Assembly (NCBI GenBank): GCA_907163375.1 | Contig: CAJQUW010011242.1 | Span: forward strand, 113,447 to 177,446 | Length of the DNA: 64,000 bases | Reading direction: 5' to 3' | DNA from: Prostheceraeus crozeri | Taxonomy: Eukaryota > Platyhelminthes > Polycladida > Euryleptidae | In this document: positions 52,648 through 63,509 of the stretch, piece by piece | Layout: every line of letters begins with the position of its first letter | Numbering within the stretch: the first letter of the stretch is position 1 | Program-made: the position numbers and the translations under genes | Notes under the pieces: model-generated | What the model was told of the DNA's origin: nothing | What the model saw: only the letters and a program-made list of their open reading frames with translations | Database searches by the model: none

Positions 52648-53058
52648 TTAATTTTTGTTTATGGAAAGTTGAATGTGAATATCTGAAATCGCTTCAATCA
52701 CTAGACTGCTACCATGATGGTTAAATGCGTTAAGACGTTCAGCAATTTTTATCATATGTCTTTTAAAAAATTCTTCGGGGTGATCTACCACTTCCATTGA
52801 ATAAGAAGTAAAATGGAAAGAGCGAGTTTCCACCTCTTCCTTTCCAAAATGACTAAACTTAATTTTCGCAACTAATCGCGCCATGACAATGCTATCAGAG
52901 AATGTATTCATTAACTCTAGAAATAGAGTGCTAGCATCATCGAGCACTGCTTCGATGTCAGTCTCATCTTTATGAAAATTTATCACATAATCTTGAACAG
53001 CTCCTTTTAAACTTTGCCTATGAAAACGTAATGTTCCGCAGTCGTTTGAGAAAGACAT
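52648..53058 (-). CDS. 136-residue conserved Polinton-linked protein, unknown
   Basis: Predicted mixed alpha/beta. Contains the pattern VxAKIKFSHFG ... SFHFTSYSMEVV ... FFKRHMIKIAERLNAFNHHG ... GSSLVIEAISDIHIQL, which resembles a domain common at the start of Polinton polymerase-linked proteins (often GSGW followed by a beta strand). Here it stands as a separate gene. Role unknown; possibly replication-linked. Confidence 0.5.
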   Translation of the reverse strand: MSFSNDCGTLRFHRQSLKGAVQDYVINFHKDETDIEAVLDDASTLFLELMNTFSDSIVMARLVAKIKFSHFGKEEVETRSFHFTSYSMEVVDHPEEFFKRHMIKIAERLNAFNHHGSSLVIEAISDIHIQLSINKN

Positions 53059-53145
53059 GATCGCCCTTTATCTAACCCATCCATTGCATGAAAACAACAA
53101 CTCTTCTCATAGTAACATTTATTGAATAACGGTAACAAGCATGCA

Positions 53146-53676
53146 TTATAAATCAATGGTTTGAAAGAGATAAAATAGATACAGCTGATAACTATCATAC
53201 AGCGAGCAATGATAACCATACAGGACTTTGGCAGTGTTGAGGTAAGGAGGAAAGAAGCATTGGTTATGAACGTAGCTACTACAACGAACAGACAAAATAG
53301 GAACACACAAATCCTTAAAACGTTTCGTGACTTCATGATAATGTTGATTCACTCTACTATCCCAAGGCGGGAGCAAAATATCATCAATGATTAGATTGGG
53401 AAATACTTTCCTCTCCTTACCAGGATTATTACAAAAGATGCGTATAACATTGAAAGCAGCTAACCATCGTTTAAAGTCAATAAGAAGAGCACTCTCACAA
53501 GAAAAGCCATAGTCTTGCAAATATTTCAGATTAAGTCCATGAATGTGTTTTCTCGCCCATTGATCAACATTGGGATCGCAGTTGGCATGTTGATGATAGA
53601 CACTGACAATCTGATATGTCCAATTGTTCATAGCAATAGCACTGAGCTCCTGTACAGGTTCACCCTCACAATCCAT
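53146..53676 (-). CDS. Putative DEDD-like exonuclease-related protein
   Basis: 176 residues. Opens with MDCEGEPVQELSAI, an acidic D-x-E motif at the start of a beta strand followed by an IHGLNLKYL segment and a second acid in LLIDFKRWL, then NNPGKERKVF. This order is seen in small Polinton proteins related to RNase-H-fold 3'-5' exonucleases. A complete catalytic set cannot be shown by eye. Cysteine-rich C-terminus. Nuclease function is inferred. Confidence 0.5.
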   Translation of the reverse strand: MDCEGEPVQELSAIAMNNWTYQIVSVYHQHANCDPNVDQWARKHIHGLNLKYLQDYGFSCESALLIDFKRWLAAFNVIRIFCNNPGKERKVFPNLIIDDILLPPWDSRVNQHYHEVTKRFKDLCVPILSVRCSSYVHNQCFFPPYLNTAKVLYGYHCSLYDSYQLYLFYLFQTIDL

Positions 53677-53728
53677 AAAAATGATGATAGAAGCCTAAAA
53701 CGGAAATTTACACATCTAAGGAAGCGTT

Positions 53729-53929
53729 CTATAACATATTACAAAATGAAGAATTACATCGATGCTTTTCACGACAAAATACACAAATGATATGATGGCA
53801 ACGAAGAAGTAAAATGTATCTAATAAGACCACGTCTACGACACTCAAAGCACATAAGCGAATTGTCATAGGGTAGAGTTAGGAAAGGACTAGTAATTCTC
53901 CTTCTTTGATTTGCGTTTTGATGTAGCAT
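53729..53929 (-). CDS. Small RING-like zinc protein
   Basis: 66 residues from ATG 53,929. C-x2-C (CFEC), then RCHHIICVFC and HRCNSSFC, a compact RING-like pattern and the second in this element. Overlaps the 3' end of the neighbouring gene by 41 bp. Confidence 0.45.
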   Translation of the reverse strand: MLHQNANQRRRITSPFLTLPYDNSLMCFECRRRGLIRYILLLRCHHIICVFCREKHRCNSSFCNML

Positions 53930-54664
53930 TCTTCTCCGACTTGCGCTTCGTACCACTGCTGTTGAGGATTTGATCAATTATGTCATCTACGCTGGCTGCT
54001 TTTGGAATATATAGGATGGATTCCATATGCATGGAGAGAGAGGCTATTTTATTATCTTTGTGCTGACCATAATATAGTCCATTCACTTTGAAAAGGATAT
54101 CCCAAGTACCTTCTCCGAGCTCGTCGCATGTGATGATTGTTGAATGATCTCCCTCCTTCTTATAGTAAGTACACCAATGTGATACCGGTAGGCAAATTTG
54201 ATTACCATCCCAAATCTTTCTATAGGGAGTATCCTTGTCATCTCTCGCTTTCCACTCTTGAGCAAGAGGAGTAGGAATGTCCATATTTAATGTCACGTAC
54301 TCCTCAATAATATCAAGTTGGCGGCGAATGTACGGACTCACGGGGATCAGTATGTAGTCCCCATACTGATTGTGCATTATCTTGACATCCGTGGAAGGGA
54401 GCATTCCCGTTTGGAGTACTACGCTATGATCATCATAACGCAAGACTTGTTTAAATTTACGCTGTAGCGGTGTAGGATTATGTACCTTGGTTGTTTCTTC
54501 CACTGGCCTCAGTTGTAGATGATCTGATCGGAGCGAACCTTGTAACGTTTGACCGTCATGTTGTCCTACTAGTGCAGCAGATGGAGTAGATGCCTGAAAA
54601 TGAAAAAAGATTGTATTAAGTTTACGTTCAAGGGAGGAGAGGGAGGGAAGTAGCGACTTACCAT
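53889..54664 (-). CDS. Spliced 230-residue-class gene at the right end of element B, unknown product
   Basis: Main exon 54,593-53,889; a mini-exon holding only the ATG (54,664-54,662) precedes a GT-AG intron (54,661-54,594) with GTAAGT and TTTTCAG. The main frame has no ATG of its own near its start, which supports splicing. The product has a mixed N-terminal domain (VLRYDDHSVVLQTG, GDYILIPVSPYIRRQL), a tryptophan-containing middle (WDGNQICLPVSHWCTYY, GEGTWDILFKVNGLYYG) and a basic tail (KRKSEKNATSKRKSKK) like a nuclear localisation signal. No family recognised; nucleic-acid binding is a guess. Confidence 0.6.
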
Positions 54665-54772
54665 TTTAGTTGGATAATAGAACAGGGAACTAGAGAGAGA
54701 GAAAATGTGCGTCCGTCACTCGTGTGATTCAACGATGGATTGATTCTCACTGTGGAAGGCTCGCTATTTATA
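54662..54772 (-). promoter_or_regulatory. TATA box and leader at the right end of element B
   Basis: TATAAATA on the minus strand (54,765-54,772), then TGAATCACACGAGTGACG (54,731-54,714), a CT-rich stretch, and ATG|GTAAGT. The leader agrees at 22 of 25 positions with the one before the polymerase gene (38,424-38,448), also followed by a CT-rich stretch and ATG|GTAAGT. Confidence 0.6.
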
Positions 54773-54829
54773 AAGAAATGCTTGATTCTCATTGGATGAT
54801 GATCCTCATTGGACAATAACATTAAGCTG

Positions 54830-55965
54830 ATTCGAAATCTAACTCCGTCGTTTTTCGCCAATGTCCCAAAATCGTAAATGGCGTCTCACATCTAAACGAA
54901 GGCAGATAGGAACAAGCCGATTGTTTCACTGAATTTGTCTCACTCTTAGCTTTCAAACGAGCTATCGCACGACAAAATCCGTCCACTGGAAGCCAAAATC
55001 GAAGCAAGCTGTCCAGAGGGGGGGGGACGTCAGTGAAATTTCAAAGTTTGATGAAACAAACTTTGGTAAAGGTCCCAGGTCGAAATTCCACACTTTGGAA
55101 AATTTTTAATTTTTCCCATACAAAGTCACTCTGACACTTAGGATTTTTTCAGGTGAGCTCCGACCTAAAATCTTGTAACCGCTCTAACTTTTGAACGGCT
55201 GCTCCGATTGACTCGCAACGAAAAATGCGGTTCGAGCAGTGTTTCATCCTCTTTCCAATGCAAGTCGAACGAACAAAATCCGTCCACTAGAACCAAAGTT
55301 AGATCAAAGGGGGGGGGAGTCAGCGAAATTTGATGAAACAAACTTTGGTAAAGGTCCCAGGTCGAAATTCCACACTTTGGAAAATTTTTAATTTTTCCCA
55401 TACAAAGTCACTCTGACACTTAGGATTTTTTCAGGTGAGCTCCGACCTAAAATCTTGTAACCGCTCTAACTTTTGAACGGCTGCTCCGATTGACTCGCAA
55501 CGAAAAATGCGGTCGAGCAGTGTTTCATCCTCTTTCCAATGCAAGTCGAACGAACAAAATCCGTCCACTAGAACCAAAGTTAGATCAAAGGGGGGGGGGA
55601 CGTCAGCGGAAAATTTTTATCTCCGATTGCTTTCAAATTCACCATACAGATGCAGAATTTCACGCTGAATCCGAATCTGACCTCCGTTTTCACATCCGAG
55701 GCCGCGTTTCGACACTACACACCAAAACATACCACAGTTTAACCAAGACAACCTAGACGGTCGCCCACGTCAACCTAGACGGTCGCCCAAGTCCACCAGG
55801 CGGTCGGACACAGACACCCGAGACTCACACACTGGCGGACCAGAGGGGGGGGACGGCAGCAGAACCTCGACGGCACATCACGACACTGGTGGACCAGAGG
55901 GGGGGGGGGGACTCAGCGATGGCGGCCATCTTGCGCTATCTGGTGTTCGCCGTTTTCTTACTACT
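54830..55965. repeat. Right terminal inverted repeat of element B
   Basis: Mosaic of the same sub-repeats as the left end: two tandem copies of an approximately 300-bp unit containing ACACTTAGGATTTTTTC and TTTGATGAAACAAACTTTGG, the 325-bp family unit near 54,830-55,020, and GC-rich outer units (CGGTCGCCC), with G-runs of 8-13 at 55,018, 55,310, 55,588, 55,847 and 55,900. Confidence 0.85.
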
Positions 55966-56104
55966 ATCAGTACTTGTATTTTTTTTGTATTTGCATTAAT
56001 TGCAGATCACAACGTCTTGTAGCCAATAACAGTCAATCTGGCATACATAGCAAGTGATACACCATAATAACATGCAAAAAAAGCAGTCAGAAAAAACACA
56101 TAAA
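55966..56104. other. Short flank between element B and LINE
   Basis: AT-rich; includes a copy of TACTTGTATT, also found inverted just outside the left end of element B. No gene. Confidence 0.4.
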
Positions 56105-57121
56105 AATAATAAAAAAATGTAACAAAATTCACATTTCGTGCCAGTGAAAGCGTATAGTGCACTTTAAAGTATAAAGGGACATACTGAATAAATCAATGTT
56201 ATCGAGTGAGTTCAATAGCGTGCTAACTCTTGGAATGAATTTATTTTTCCTAGCATTGATGCGACACTTTTTGATTGAAAATGTACACGATTGTCTGGTA
56301 CGGCGAACAGGCAGCTGGAAAGGAATTGAAGATGCAAGACATGGACAATTCACAATACCATTATAGCTTTATAAAAAATACAATGTCATGTATTTTGTGC
56401 GTCCTTTATAAAGTAGTTAGGTTGAAAAAGTCACACAAGTTTACATAATTATCAGATTTGTAAATCACATTAGTTTTAAAGCATAGATGCTTTACGAAAG
56501 ACTTCTCTAATCGTTTAATCTTATTGATTAAATGCCTAGCGTTGGGACATCAAACTTGCGAGCAATAGTCCAGCCGTGATCGAACGAATGAGTTATACAA
56601 AATTTTTAACACACAAACATTCTTGAATGATTTCGTAGTTCTTTTCACAAACCCCATCATGCGATAAGCTTTATTGATCATGATACTTACATGTTATGAG
56701 AACGAAAGATCAAAAGAGAATTAAACACAAGGTTTTTTATATGCTGAACACAACATAAAGCATGTCCATTGATCACATAATTAAATGATATAGTGAGCTT
56801 GCGCTTCAGCGACAAATTCATGTGAAAAATTCCACTTTGTGCACCAATTACTCAACGCTGACAAGTCACTTTGTAATTCGTCACAATCTTTGACACAAGG
56901 TATGCGCGTGAAGGTTTTTACATCATCTACGAAAAGTAGAAACTCACTCTTGGAAAAGTGCGATGCAATGTTGTTAATATACAGGCCGGCCATAAAGTCA
57001 CGCAGGATGTTCAAAACACCCTGTTCCCAGGCATTCTCACCTATACAAATCCAAATACTGTGAATCATAGCATACTGTGACTCCTTATCATGGCAAATTG
57101 TCTGGTATCTCGCGATACCCC

Positions 57122-57313
57122 TGTAACGCCATCAATAAAATAACGTGATTCAAGCGGAGAGTGTATTGTGAAAGTGAAAGACCTGTGCATGGGAAGTCAG
57201 GCTCACAACCGATACTTATGCAACATTAACACGATGACAAGCCAATCGACAACAATGAGTAATTACAGTCACAATTTACTGGTTGGGCTCAGCGCCAAGC
57301 AATGGCGCAACAA
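57122..57313. repeat. 192-bp insertion inside the left terminal repeat of the mariner
   Basis: Absent from the right terminal repeat, which reads straight through CCCCC. Flanked by CCCC (57,118-57,121) and CCCCC (57,314-57,318), a possible 4-5 bp duplication. Ends TGTAACGCC and CAACAA. No coding potential; family unknown. Confidence 0.6.
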
Positions 57314-57524
57314 CCCCCTTGTACAAAGAACTTTGATAAAGATCTGCCTCAAAACAAGTACTGTATTTACGTCACTCAATCTATCTTCTAAGATATAATT
57401 CAACTCTTTATTCAAGAAATAGTGTTCCAGAGCAAGTTTTTATAAGAAAAACAACTTGTATTCTATTCGAAATATTGATTGGTAGCGTTAACAAACAAAT
57501 GTAGTCAAACAAAATGTGTACCGT

Positions 57525-58588
57525 CTATGAATTCTCAATATGACGACCTTGGTTAAGTTTCAATTCTTCAAGACGAACCAGAATATTCTCACAGCTTCTG
57601 CGCAATTCTGACGGGGAAATGGAGCTCATTTCTTCACAAATTGCCTCTCTAAGCTCATCCAATGTCGTCGGACACCTTTGATACACTCTGTGCTTTAGAG
57701 CACCCCAAAACCAGAAATCCGCCGGTGACAGATCAGGCGATCGTGGAGGCCATGGACGATCAAAGCATCGGCTGATAATTCTTGTCCCAAACTGCTGCCG
57801 AAGATAATCAGCCACGCACCTCTTTATGTGAGGAGGCGCTCCATCCTGTTGGAAAGTCGTCTTAGAGAGCATTCGCCTTTGTTTCAGCAATGGAACAACA
57901 TGACTCTGGAGCATAGCAAGATAGGAATCACCGTCAATACTGCCATCAAAGAAGAACGGTGGTAAAATCATTGTTGACGTAAAGCCTCCCCAAACGGTAA
58001 TCTTTTCTGGTGTAGAGATGATGAGACAGTCACATGCGGATTAGAAGCGGCCCAAATAACACAATTTCTGGTAAACACACAACCATTCAAATAGAAATGA
58101 GCTTCATCAGTCCACAAGATCGAATCAAAGAACCTTGGATCACGCTCACACATCTCTGTGAAGAGGTTTGCGAATTGTAAACGCTTTTCATAGTCAGTTT
58201 CCTTAAGTTCTTGGACCCTTTGGATGTGATATGGTCGAAGATGTAATCTCTCATGGAAAATTTTCTTGACAGTCGATTGCGGTACTTGAGTGCTGGCTGC
58301 GACTCTTGTAGAGCTACACACCCCTAGCGAGTGTCGCTTCTTCAAATCCGTCAAAGTTTCTTCAACTTTCTGAACTGTGGCATCGGAAACTCTTGGGCGT
58401 CCACATCGGGGCTCATCTTCAACACTGCCGGTAGTTTCGAAACGTTGGATGAGACGTGAAACTGTCGTTTCACAACAAGGAGGATTCCTGATACCAGTTT
58501 CATTTCGAAAAAGTCGTAATGCTTGTTTTGGAGAGCAATTGGATTGATAATAAAATTTCACTAACTTTATACGGGTCGGTAAATCCAT
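57525..58588 (-). pseudogene. Tc1/mariner transposase, one frameshift
   Basis: Starts at ATG 58,588 (MDLPTRIKLVKFYYQ). N-terminal DUF4817-like and helix-turn-helix regions (TTVSRLIQRFETTGSVED, GRPRVSDATVQK), then the DDE core: ILWTDEAHFYLNG with the first Asp, FQQDGAPPH with the second, and WPPRSPDLSPADFWFWG with the third. Forty-one residues separate the second and third Asp, a DD41D spacing. The frame shifts once near 58,020 (frames 57,968-58,588 and 57,525-57,971), so it cannot make active transposase, though it is otherwise complete. Confidence 0.85.
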
Positions 58589-60565
58589 TCTTTTGTTTAC
58601 ACGTGTGTTCGATCGGTTCTTCGCCGCAAGTGATGACTATTCAATCTGACTTTCACTGACTTGATTTCGCAGTGAATAATTAAATCAGTTCAACACAATT
58701 CACAAAAATGACATTTGGATCAGATGCTAGAACTTTAATTGAATAAGAATGAAGAGTTGAATTATATCTTAGAAGATAGATTGAGTGACGTAAATACAGT
58801 ACTTGTTTTGAGGCAGATCTTTATCAAAGTTCTTTGTACAAGGGGGTATCGCGAGATACCAGACAATTTGCCATGATAAGGAGAATATATTCACAGTATT
58901 TGGATTTGTATAGGTGAGAATGCCTGGGAACAGGGTGTTTTGAACATCCTGCGTGACTTTATGGCCGGCCTGTACATCATAAATAATGTAGGACCAAGAA
59001 CAGATCCCTGAGGCACTCCCGACTTGACCGAAACCCAATCTGATTCAAAACCGCTTAGAACCACACGTTGGAATTTGTCAAACAGGTATGTTCTAAACCA
59101 GTCAAGATCTGTACCAATCACAACAAATTGCATTTTTAGCTTCATCAACAAATATGAATGAGGCACACTGTCAAAAGCTTTATGAAAGTCAGCATATACA
59201 GAATGCATTTGAAATCCATCATCTAGAGCATTTGAGAGGAAGTCTTTGTAGCACAAAAGATTGGTAACAGTTGATTTGTTCGGCATATTAGCAAAATATA
59301 TTGTTCGAAATATTTTCGAAATGCAGTAGCTTTCAAGTTTGAGTACTGAGCATTGCCATAAGTCATGACATTTGGCAGAGTCAGGCGACTTTAAAGATTT
59401 TACGCATGACCAAAAACGTTTAGGATTCGATTGAATGCCTTTATAAACTTGCTCCAGACAATCTTGATGAGCCTTTCTTTGCACGGTCTTGACTTCACTG
59501 CGAAGTTTATGGAATGCTTCACAAGCTACGCTGCTTTTATCACGACCTGTTCTGATAAAATTTTTATGCGCCCTCTGCTTTTCATTGATAAGAGCAATAA
59601 GCTCTGTTGTATACCGGTACGGGTACTTTCGATGTCTGATTTTCATAATAGGTACAGCTTCAGCGACTACTGCAAAAATAATATCATAGAAATATGATAA
59701 AGCATCATTTACAGAGGCACAACTCGCAAGACTTGTCCAACAGAAACATGCAAGGAGCCGCTATATGAGTCCATAATCAGCTTTCTTAAAATTATGAATT
59801 GTCGGCATCGGCGCAATTTTAGAGTGCATGCATGGTAATGAGACCGTGATTTCCAACGCCTGATGCGTAGAAGTCGTAGGGTTCACCGTGTAATCAATCA
59901 AGACATCTAGACCACTGCTGAAAACAAGGTCAAGAACTTTACCATAACAAGTTGGGAAGGTGTTGTGTTGCTTCAATTCACTACCACTGATAACTTCAAG
60001 GAACGATGAGCTGAGTCTGGAAAGGCCATAAAAATTGGTGCATATGGCGTGATTTTCATTATCAGTCGTTCCCCAAATGATGTCAGACATATTGAAATCA
60101 CCAAGAAGCATTATACAGTCATTGCGATTGGCTCATGCTCTGACTTTTTCAAGAGAATCTTCCAACAAATCAACCATGTCAATTGTAAAATATGGAGGCA
60201 AGTATACAACTCCAAAGAAGCACTTTCGGAAATGATCTAACTTTACTTCGACCCAAATTATTTCCGTCGAGTTAAATCTAGCCGTCGAGTTGATGAAATA
60301 GCTCAGTTAACAGCTAAAGGCACACCACTTCCATCTTTCTCGTTAGTGGCTGCATAGTTCCGATCTTTCCTAAATATATTATAGTTGAAATGCTGCAAAA
60401 TTTCTCCAACAAAAACACTATCATTCAGCCAAGCTTCCGTGAGAGCATCAAATTTAAAACCAGAACAGTCGAAGTGACTATTAAAGTCAGGTAATTCCCC
60501 ACGAATACTTGTGGCATTGAAACTTAGAATTTTGAGCTGGTTTAATCTCTTCACCTTGTTGACAA

Positions 60566-61286
60566 AAGAGACACAAATGAGGAAAAAATTTATTTCGTAT
60601 AGGGAAGCGTAACTGAGCGAGGACCGTAATCATAACGATCCAGCAACCATTGGACTCGACCACTCCAACTTTGGTTAAATATTGACGGATTGCTTTACAT
60701 AATCAGAGAATCCAGAAATCACTGTGCAGATCTGACACAAATACAGAGCAAATCGATCGCGAAGTTACAAAGTTCTGTCGCACTGATCAGTCATCAGCAA
60801 GAAAGGTTACGATCTCGAACAGATAAGCTTCCTGAAAATGAATGGTAAAAGATGAAACACAGAGAAAAATAGATAGGCGTTGAGCATTGATGAAAGAACT
60901 AGGAGCACCATGATACCAAAATCTCCAAAACACAATGGCCTAGAGCCAACACTTGTCAACAAAAGTATAAACACATGAGTACAGTCATCTGATCGGACAC
61001 ACGCTGACACACACATCTTGCGCGCACGGCCTACTTGCATTGGAAAACAGCCCTAGGAAGCCAGGGTGGGAGAGTGCTGGTAAGCCTTGCAGGTGCCAGA
61101 GCAGGCAGACAGAGTAGCGATTTAGTGAAACGCTGCTGAATCCCTGCCACGCGGCCGTTCTTGTTGAGATTGCAGCTGATTGTAATTTGGCTTGACGATT
61201 AATGCTCTGATGTCTAGGGGGACAAAGCCCGCGCAGATTCTTGGATTACGCAGATTCTTCAGTTGAGGACTTATATCATGCTGTCG
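60566..61286. other. No gene recognised
   Basis: Includes a short ORF (60,807-61,040, minus) with hydrophobic segments but no family resemblance. GACAAAGCCCGCGCAGAT (61,221) has a diverged partner at 61,563. Confidence 0.4.
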
Positions 61287-61355
61287 CCCGTCGATAGCTC
61301 AGTTGGTGGACCGTTAAAATGCCAGACGTCGGTGGTTTAAATCCACCAACACGCG
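61287..61355 (+). pseudogene. tRNA-like pseudogene or tRNA-derived SINE head
   Basis: Pol III A box TAGCTCAGTTGG (61,295-61,306) and near-consensus B box GGTTTAAATCC (61,334-61,344) at normal spacing; perfect T-arm stem GGTGG/CCACC (61,331-61,335, 61,343-61,347). The acceptor and anticodon stems do not pair properly and no anticodon can be assigned, so this is not a functional tRNA. Confidence 0.5.
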
Positions 61356-61362
61356 CTCAGAA

Positions 61363-62729
61363 ATTTTTAAAAAATACTGTTATTTTCCGTTTGTTAATTT
61401 ATAGTCATTGAGAAAATTCTGATTAAAGTGAAGTTTATCCACCTTGTATTAGGCCTATGATGTAAATTTAGTTTATAGGTCACTCATTTTGGACTCAACT
61501 CATCTTTTTCTATGCTTATTGTATTCGCATCTTAGTTACATGCTACTGAATTGGTTAGTGGGCCAAAGCCCCGCAGATCCCTTTCCTTGAATATGCCTAC
61601 GCAAGTGTTGCGAAAATTTGTTAATTTCTTGTAAAGTTTTTATTATCACAAATGATAAAGAGGAAAATGACTTTCCTCATTTCTCTTATTTCATATTCAT
61701 TCCTTCTCAGAAATATTCGAAAAGTTTAGCATTTCCAAAATCACATTTTAAAAATGATCCGAATAATCAGGATATCATTGAATTATCCTTATGTTAAAAA
61801 TTGAAACTTAAAACTTGTGACACACTTTTTATCAGCAAAATTTGAAATATATTTCACCGATCTGACCATTTCAGTCAATTAGTAATAGATAAATAATGAT
61901 CAACACAAAATGATCGTCTATGTTTCCGTTATGAATAGTCAATGGTCTGACGTCAAGAATAAGCCACAGTGAAGTTCAAGTGTTGTAGTCAGATGGAGAT
62001 TAATAAGGATCCGGATAGCACGGCATGCAATTACTTGCCTATTTTGCTTTCTTTAATGTCTAAAACAGATAGTTGAACAAAGCATTTCTAAAAAACATTT
62101 CTTCTTGTATGATGAAGGCGTTCTTCGCTGGTGATATTCCACAGCACAAAATCGAGAGTCCAGGTTCGGATTCGTTTACGAATGGGCTATGTTGGCATAA
62201 CGCATAGTTTAGTGCAGATATCTCCGGTCTTCCAATGATCTTAGTGTATTATATGAAAAAATATCACACGGAAATTTTTATGAATTCCTAGATGAATAAA
62301 TATCACATATATATAGTTTGAAGAGCTGGGGTTCAACGGAAAAGGTCTGTTAGTGTGTCGCTATAAGCACATAAAAGAATTGCTTCATAATTTTGTGAAA
62401 TAGAAGCTTGGATTGGAGGCCTGTTTGCTTCTTACGTGTACACGTGTAATATGGTCCATCGACGAATTCCATCTTAATTGAGCGCATACTGTAATCTGCC
62501 ACTGTCCATTGATGTTGGTACCCCGCTGGGTGGTATGTTATGCTCCATAACATGCAACAGCAAGATTTACGACTTCGGTCTTGTGTATTGATTAAATGGC
62601 GCAGAATTTTCTTCAATCATTGAGCAACCCCGAAGGACATGTTTGATTCTTGATGCTGCTATAAGTTCACTCATTCTTAGAGGAAGTCATCTCCATGCCC
62701 ATATTCAATGTTCATTTTTGACAATGATT
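61363..62729. other. No gene recognised
   Basis: AT-rich sequence; ORF 62,350-62,616 (minus) shows no known family. No clear SINE body boundary after the tRNA-like head. Confidence 0.4.
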
Positions 62730-63485
62730 CTGCATGTTTGACAATGAATTCTGATAAAACTAAAGTTAACTAAAAGTTAACTAAAGTTAAACTAAAGTTT
62801 TATTGCCTTCAGGAAACAGTCTGTCTATATTAGCTGTTCGTATCCCTTAGAACCATCTGTAAAAATTCTTGGTGTTATTTATGAACCCTCGATGTCATGG
62901 GATGCGCATGTAACATATATTTGTAAGGAAGCATCTATGAATATTTTTGTACTCAGACGATGTTTTTAACAAAACGCGATTTGATTACTTTATATCAGGC
63001 ATCCATTGTTAGTATCCTTGAATATTGTAATCCAATTTTCATAGGACTTAGTAAGCAGAACTGCGAAAAAAATCGAAAAGATTCAACGGCAGTGTCATCG
63101 CATTATTTGTGGAGAATAATGCAAGGACGAATGTTTACTTTTGCTGTCTATGCGCCGGCAGAATCAGGCACTTAAGTTTTTTCATCGTATGGGAATATCC
63201 TTCCCATTTTCTCTTGAACTATTCCCCAAATGGCTCCCTTTCTCTAGAAAACTTTGTGTTCCACTTATGAAGACTAAACGTAGACATGCTTCTTTCACCT
63301 ACAGCTGTATAAGTCTTGCAAACTCTGCATAAGCGCTGCCTACTCGATCGTGTTCGGTGTAAACTCATGTGTATTTTTAGTGACTGATCTACTTACCTGT
63401 AACTTGAAATTATTCGCAACCTGTGACTTGTAACGATGTGATTTTCATTATGAAATAAAAACGTTTATCATTATTATTATTATTG
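62730..63485 (+). mobile_element. LINE 3' fragment with (ATT)n tail
   Basis: Post-reverse-transcriptase signature: NSDKTKV, then VKILGVIYEPSMSWDAHV, VLRRCF, LTKRDLITLYQASIVSILEYCNPIF. Frameshifted and 5'-truncated. Ends with GAAATAAAAACG and (ATT)n at about 63,467-63,485. A short tandem AAAGTTAACT tract lies at 62,757-62,797. Related in layout to 20,868-21,625 but not the same copy. Confidence 0.75.
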
Positions 63486-63509
63486 TGATATTTCATTTCA
63501 CCTACATGA

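Larger units (their letters stand above)
32520..55965. mobile_element. Polinton/Maverick element B, both ends present
   Basis: A 23.4 kb element with AGTAGTAAG at the left end and its reverse at the right, followed on both sides by a shared subterminal AACACCAGATAGCGC block and G/C-run repeats. Contains all hallmark genes: pPolB, integrase, FtsK/HerA ATPase, adenovirus-type protease, F54H12.2-like capsid protein and basic core-type proteins, plus a TBP-like gene. Left-half genes point right except 37,832-38,269; most of the right half points left. Most genes look whole; the polymerase has about four breaks and one small gene about one, so I call it broken but young. Flanks AATACA and ATCAGT do not match, and AATACAAGTA occurs on both sides, so exact borders are uncertain by about 15 bp. 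Confidence 0.9.
56982..58972 (-). mobile_element. Tc1/mariner-superfamily transposon inserted in the LINE
   Basis: Begins CAGGCCGGCCATAAAG and ends with its reverse complement, flanked by TA on both sides (56,980-56,981 and 58,973-58,974). Removing it and one TA restores an uninterrupted LINE reading (TLFMMYINNIAS) across the site. Terminal inverted repeats are about 225 bp: 58,751-58,972 on the right, and 56,982-57,121 plus 57,314-57,410 on the left, interrupted by an insertion. It is younger than the LINE. Confidence 0.85.
56105..60565 (-). mobile_element. APE-type non-LTR retrotransposon (LINE), decayed, split by a DNA transposon
   Basis: Minus-strand LINE. Endonuclease: LKILSFNATSIRGELPDF and EAWLNDSVF (60,554-60,303), then LLGDFNMSDIIW and KVLDLVFSS (60,111-59,761). 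Linker: NPKRFWSCVKSL. Reverse transcriptase: YADFHKAFDSVPHSYLL (motif A), SGVPQGSVLGPTLF (motif B) up to the transposon at 58,973, then INNIASHF and FLLFVDDVK (motif C) from 56,979 down. The C-terminal part is seen at 56,353-56,129. Several frameshifts and a deletion between linker and reverse transcriptase make it inactive. Clade (Jockey/CR1-like) is not resolved. Confidence 0.8.

Noticed and set aside
54658-54861. Minus-strand ORF of 67 codons at the right end of element B
   Set aside because: It lies in the promoter and leader of the spliced right-end gene and has no conservation.
57168-57398. Plus-strand ORF of 76 codons
   Set aside because: It spans the insertion and the mariner terminal repeat; chance frame.
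60049-60240. Plus-strand ORF of 63 codons
   Set aside because: Antisense to the LINE endonuclease region.
61287-61355. Functional tRNA gene
   Set aside because: Acceptor and anticodon stems do not pair and no anticodon loop can be placed.
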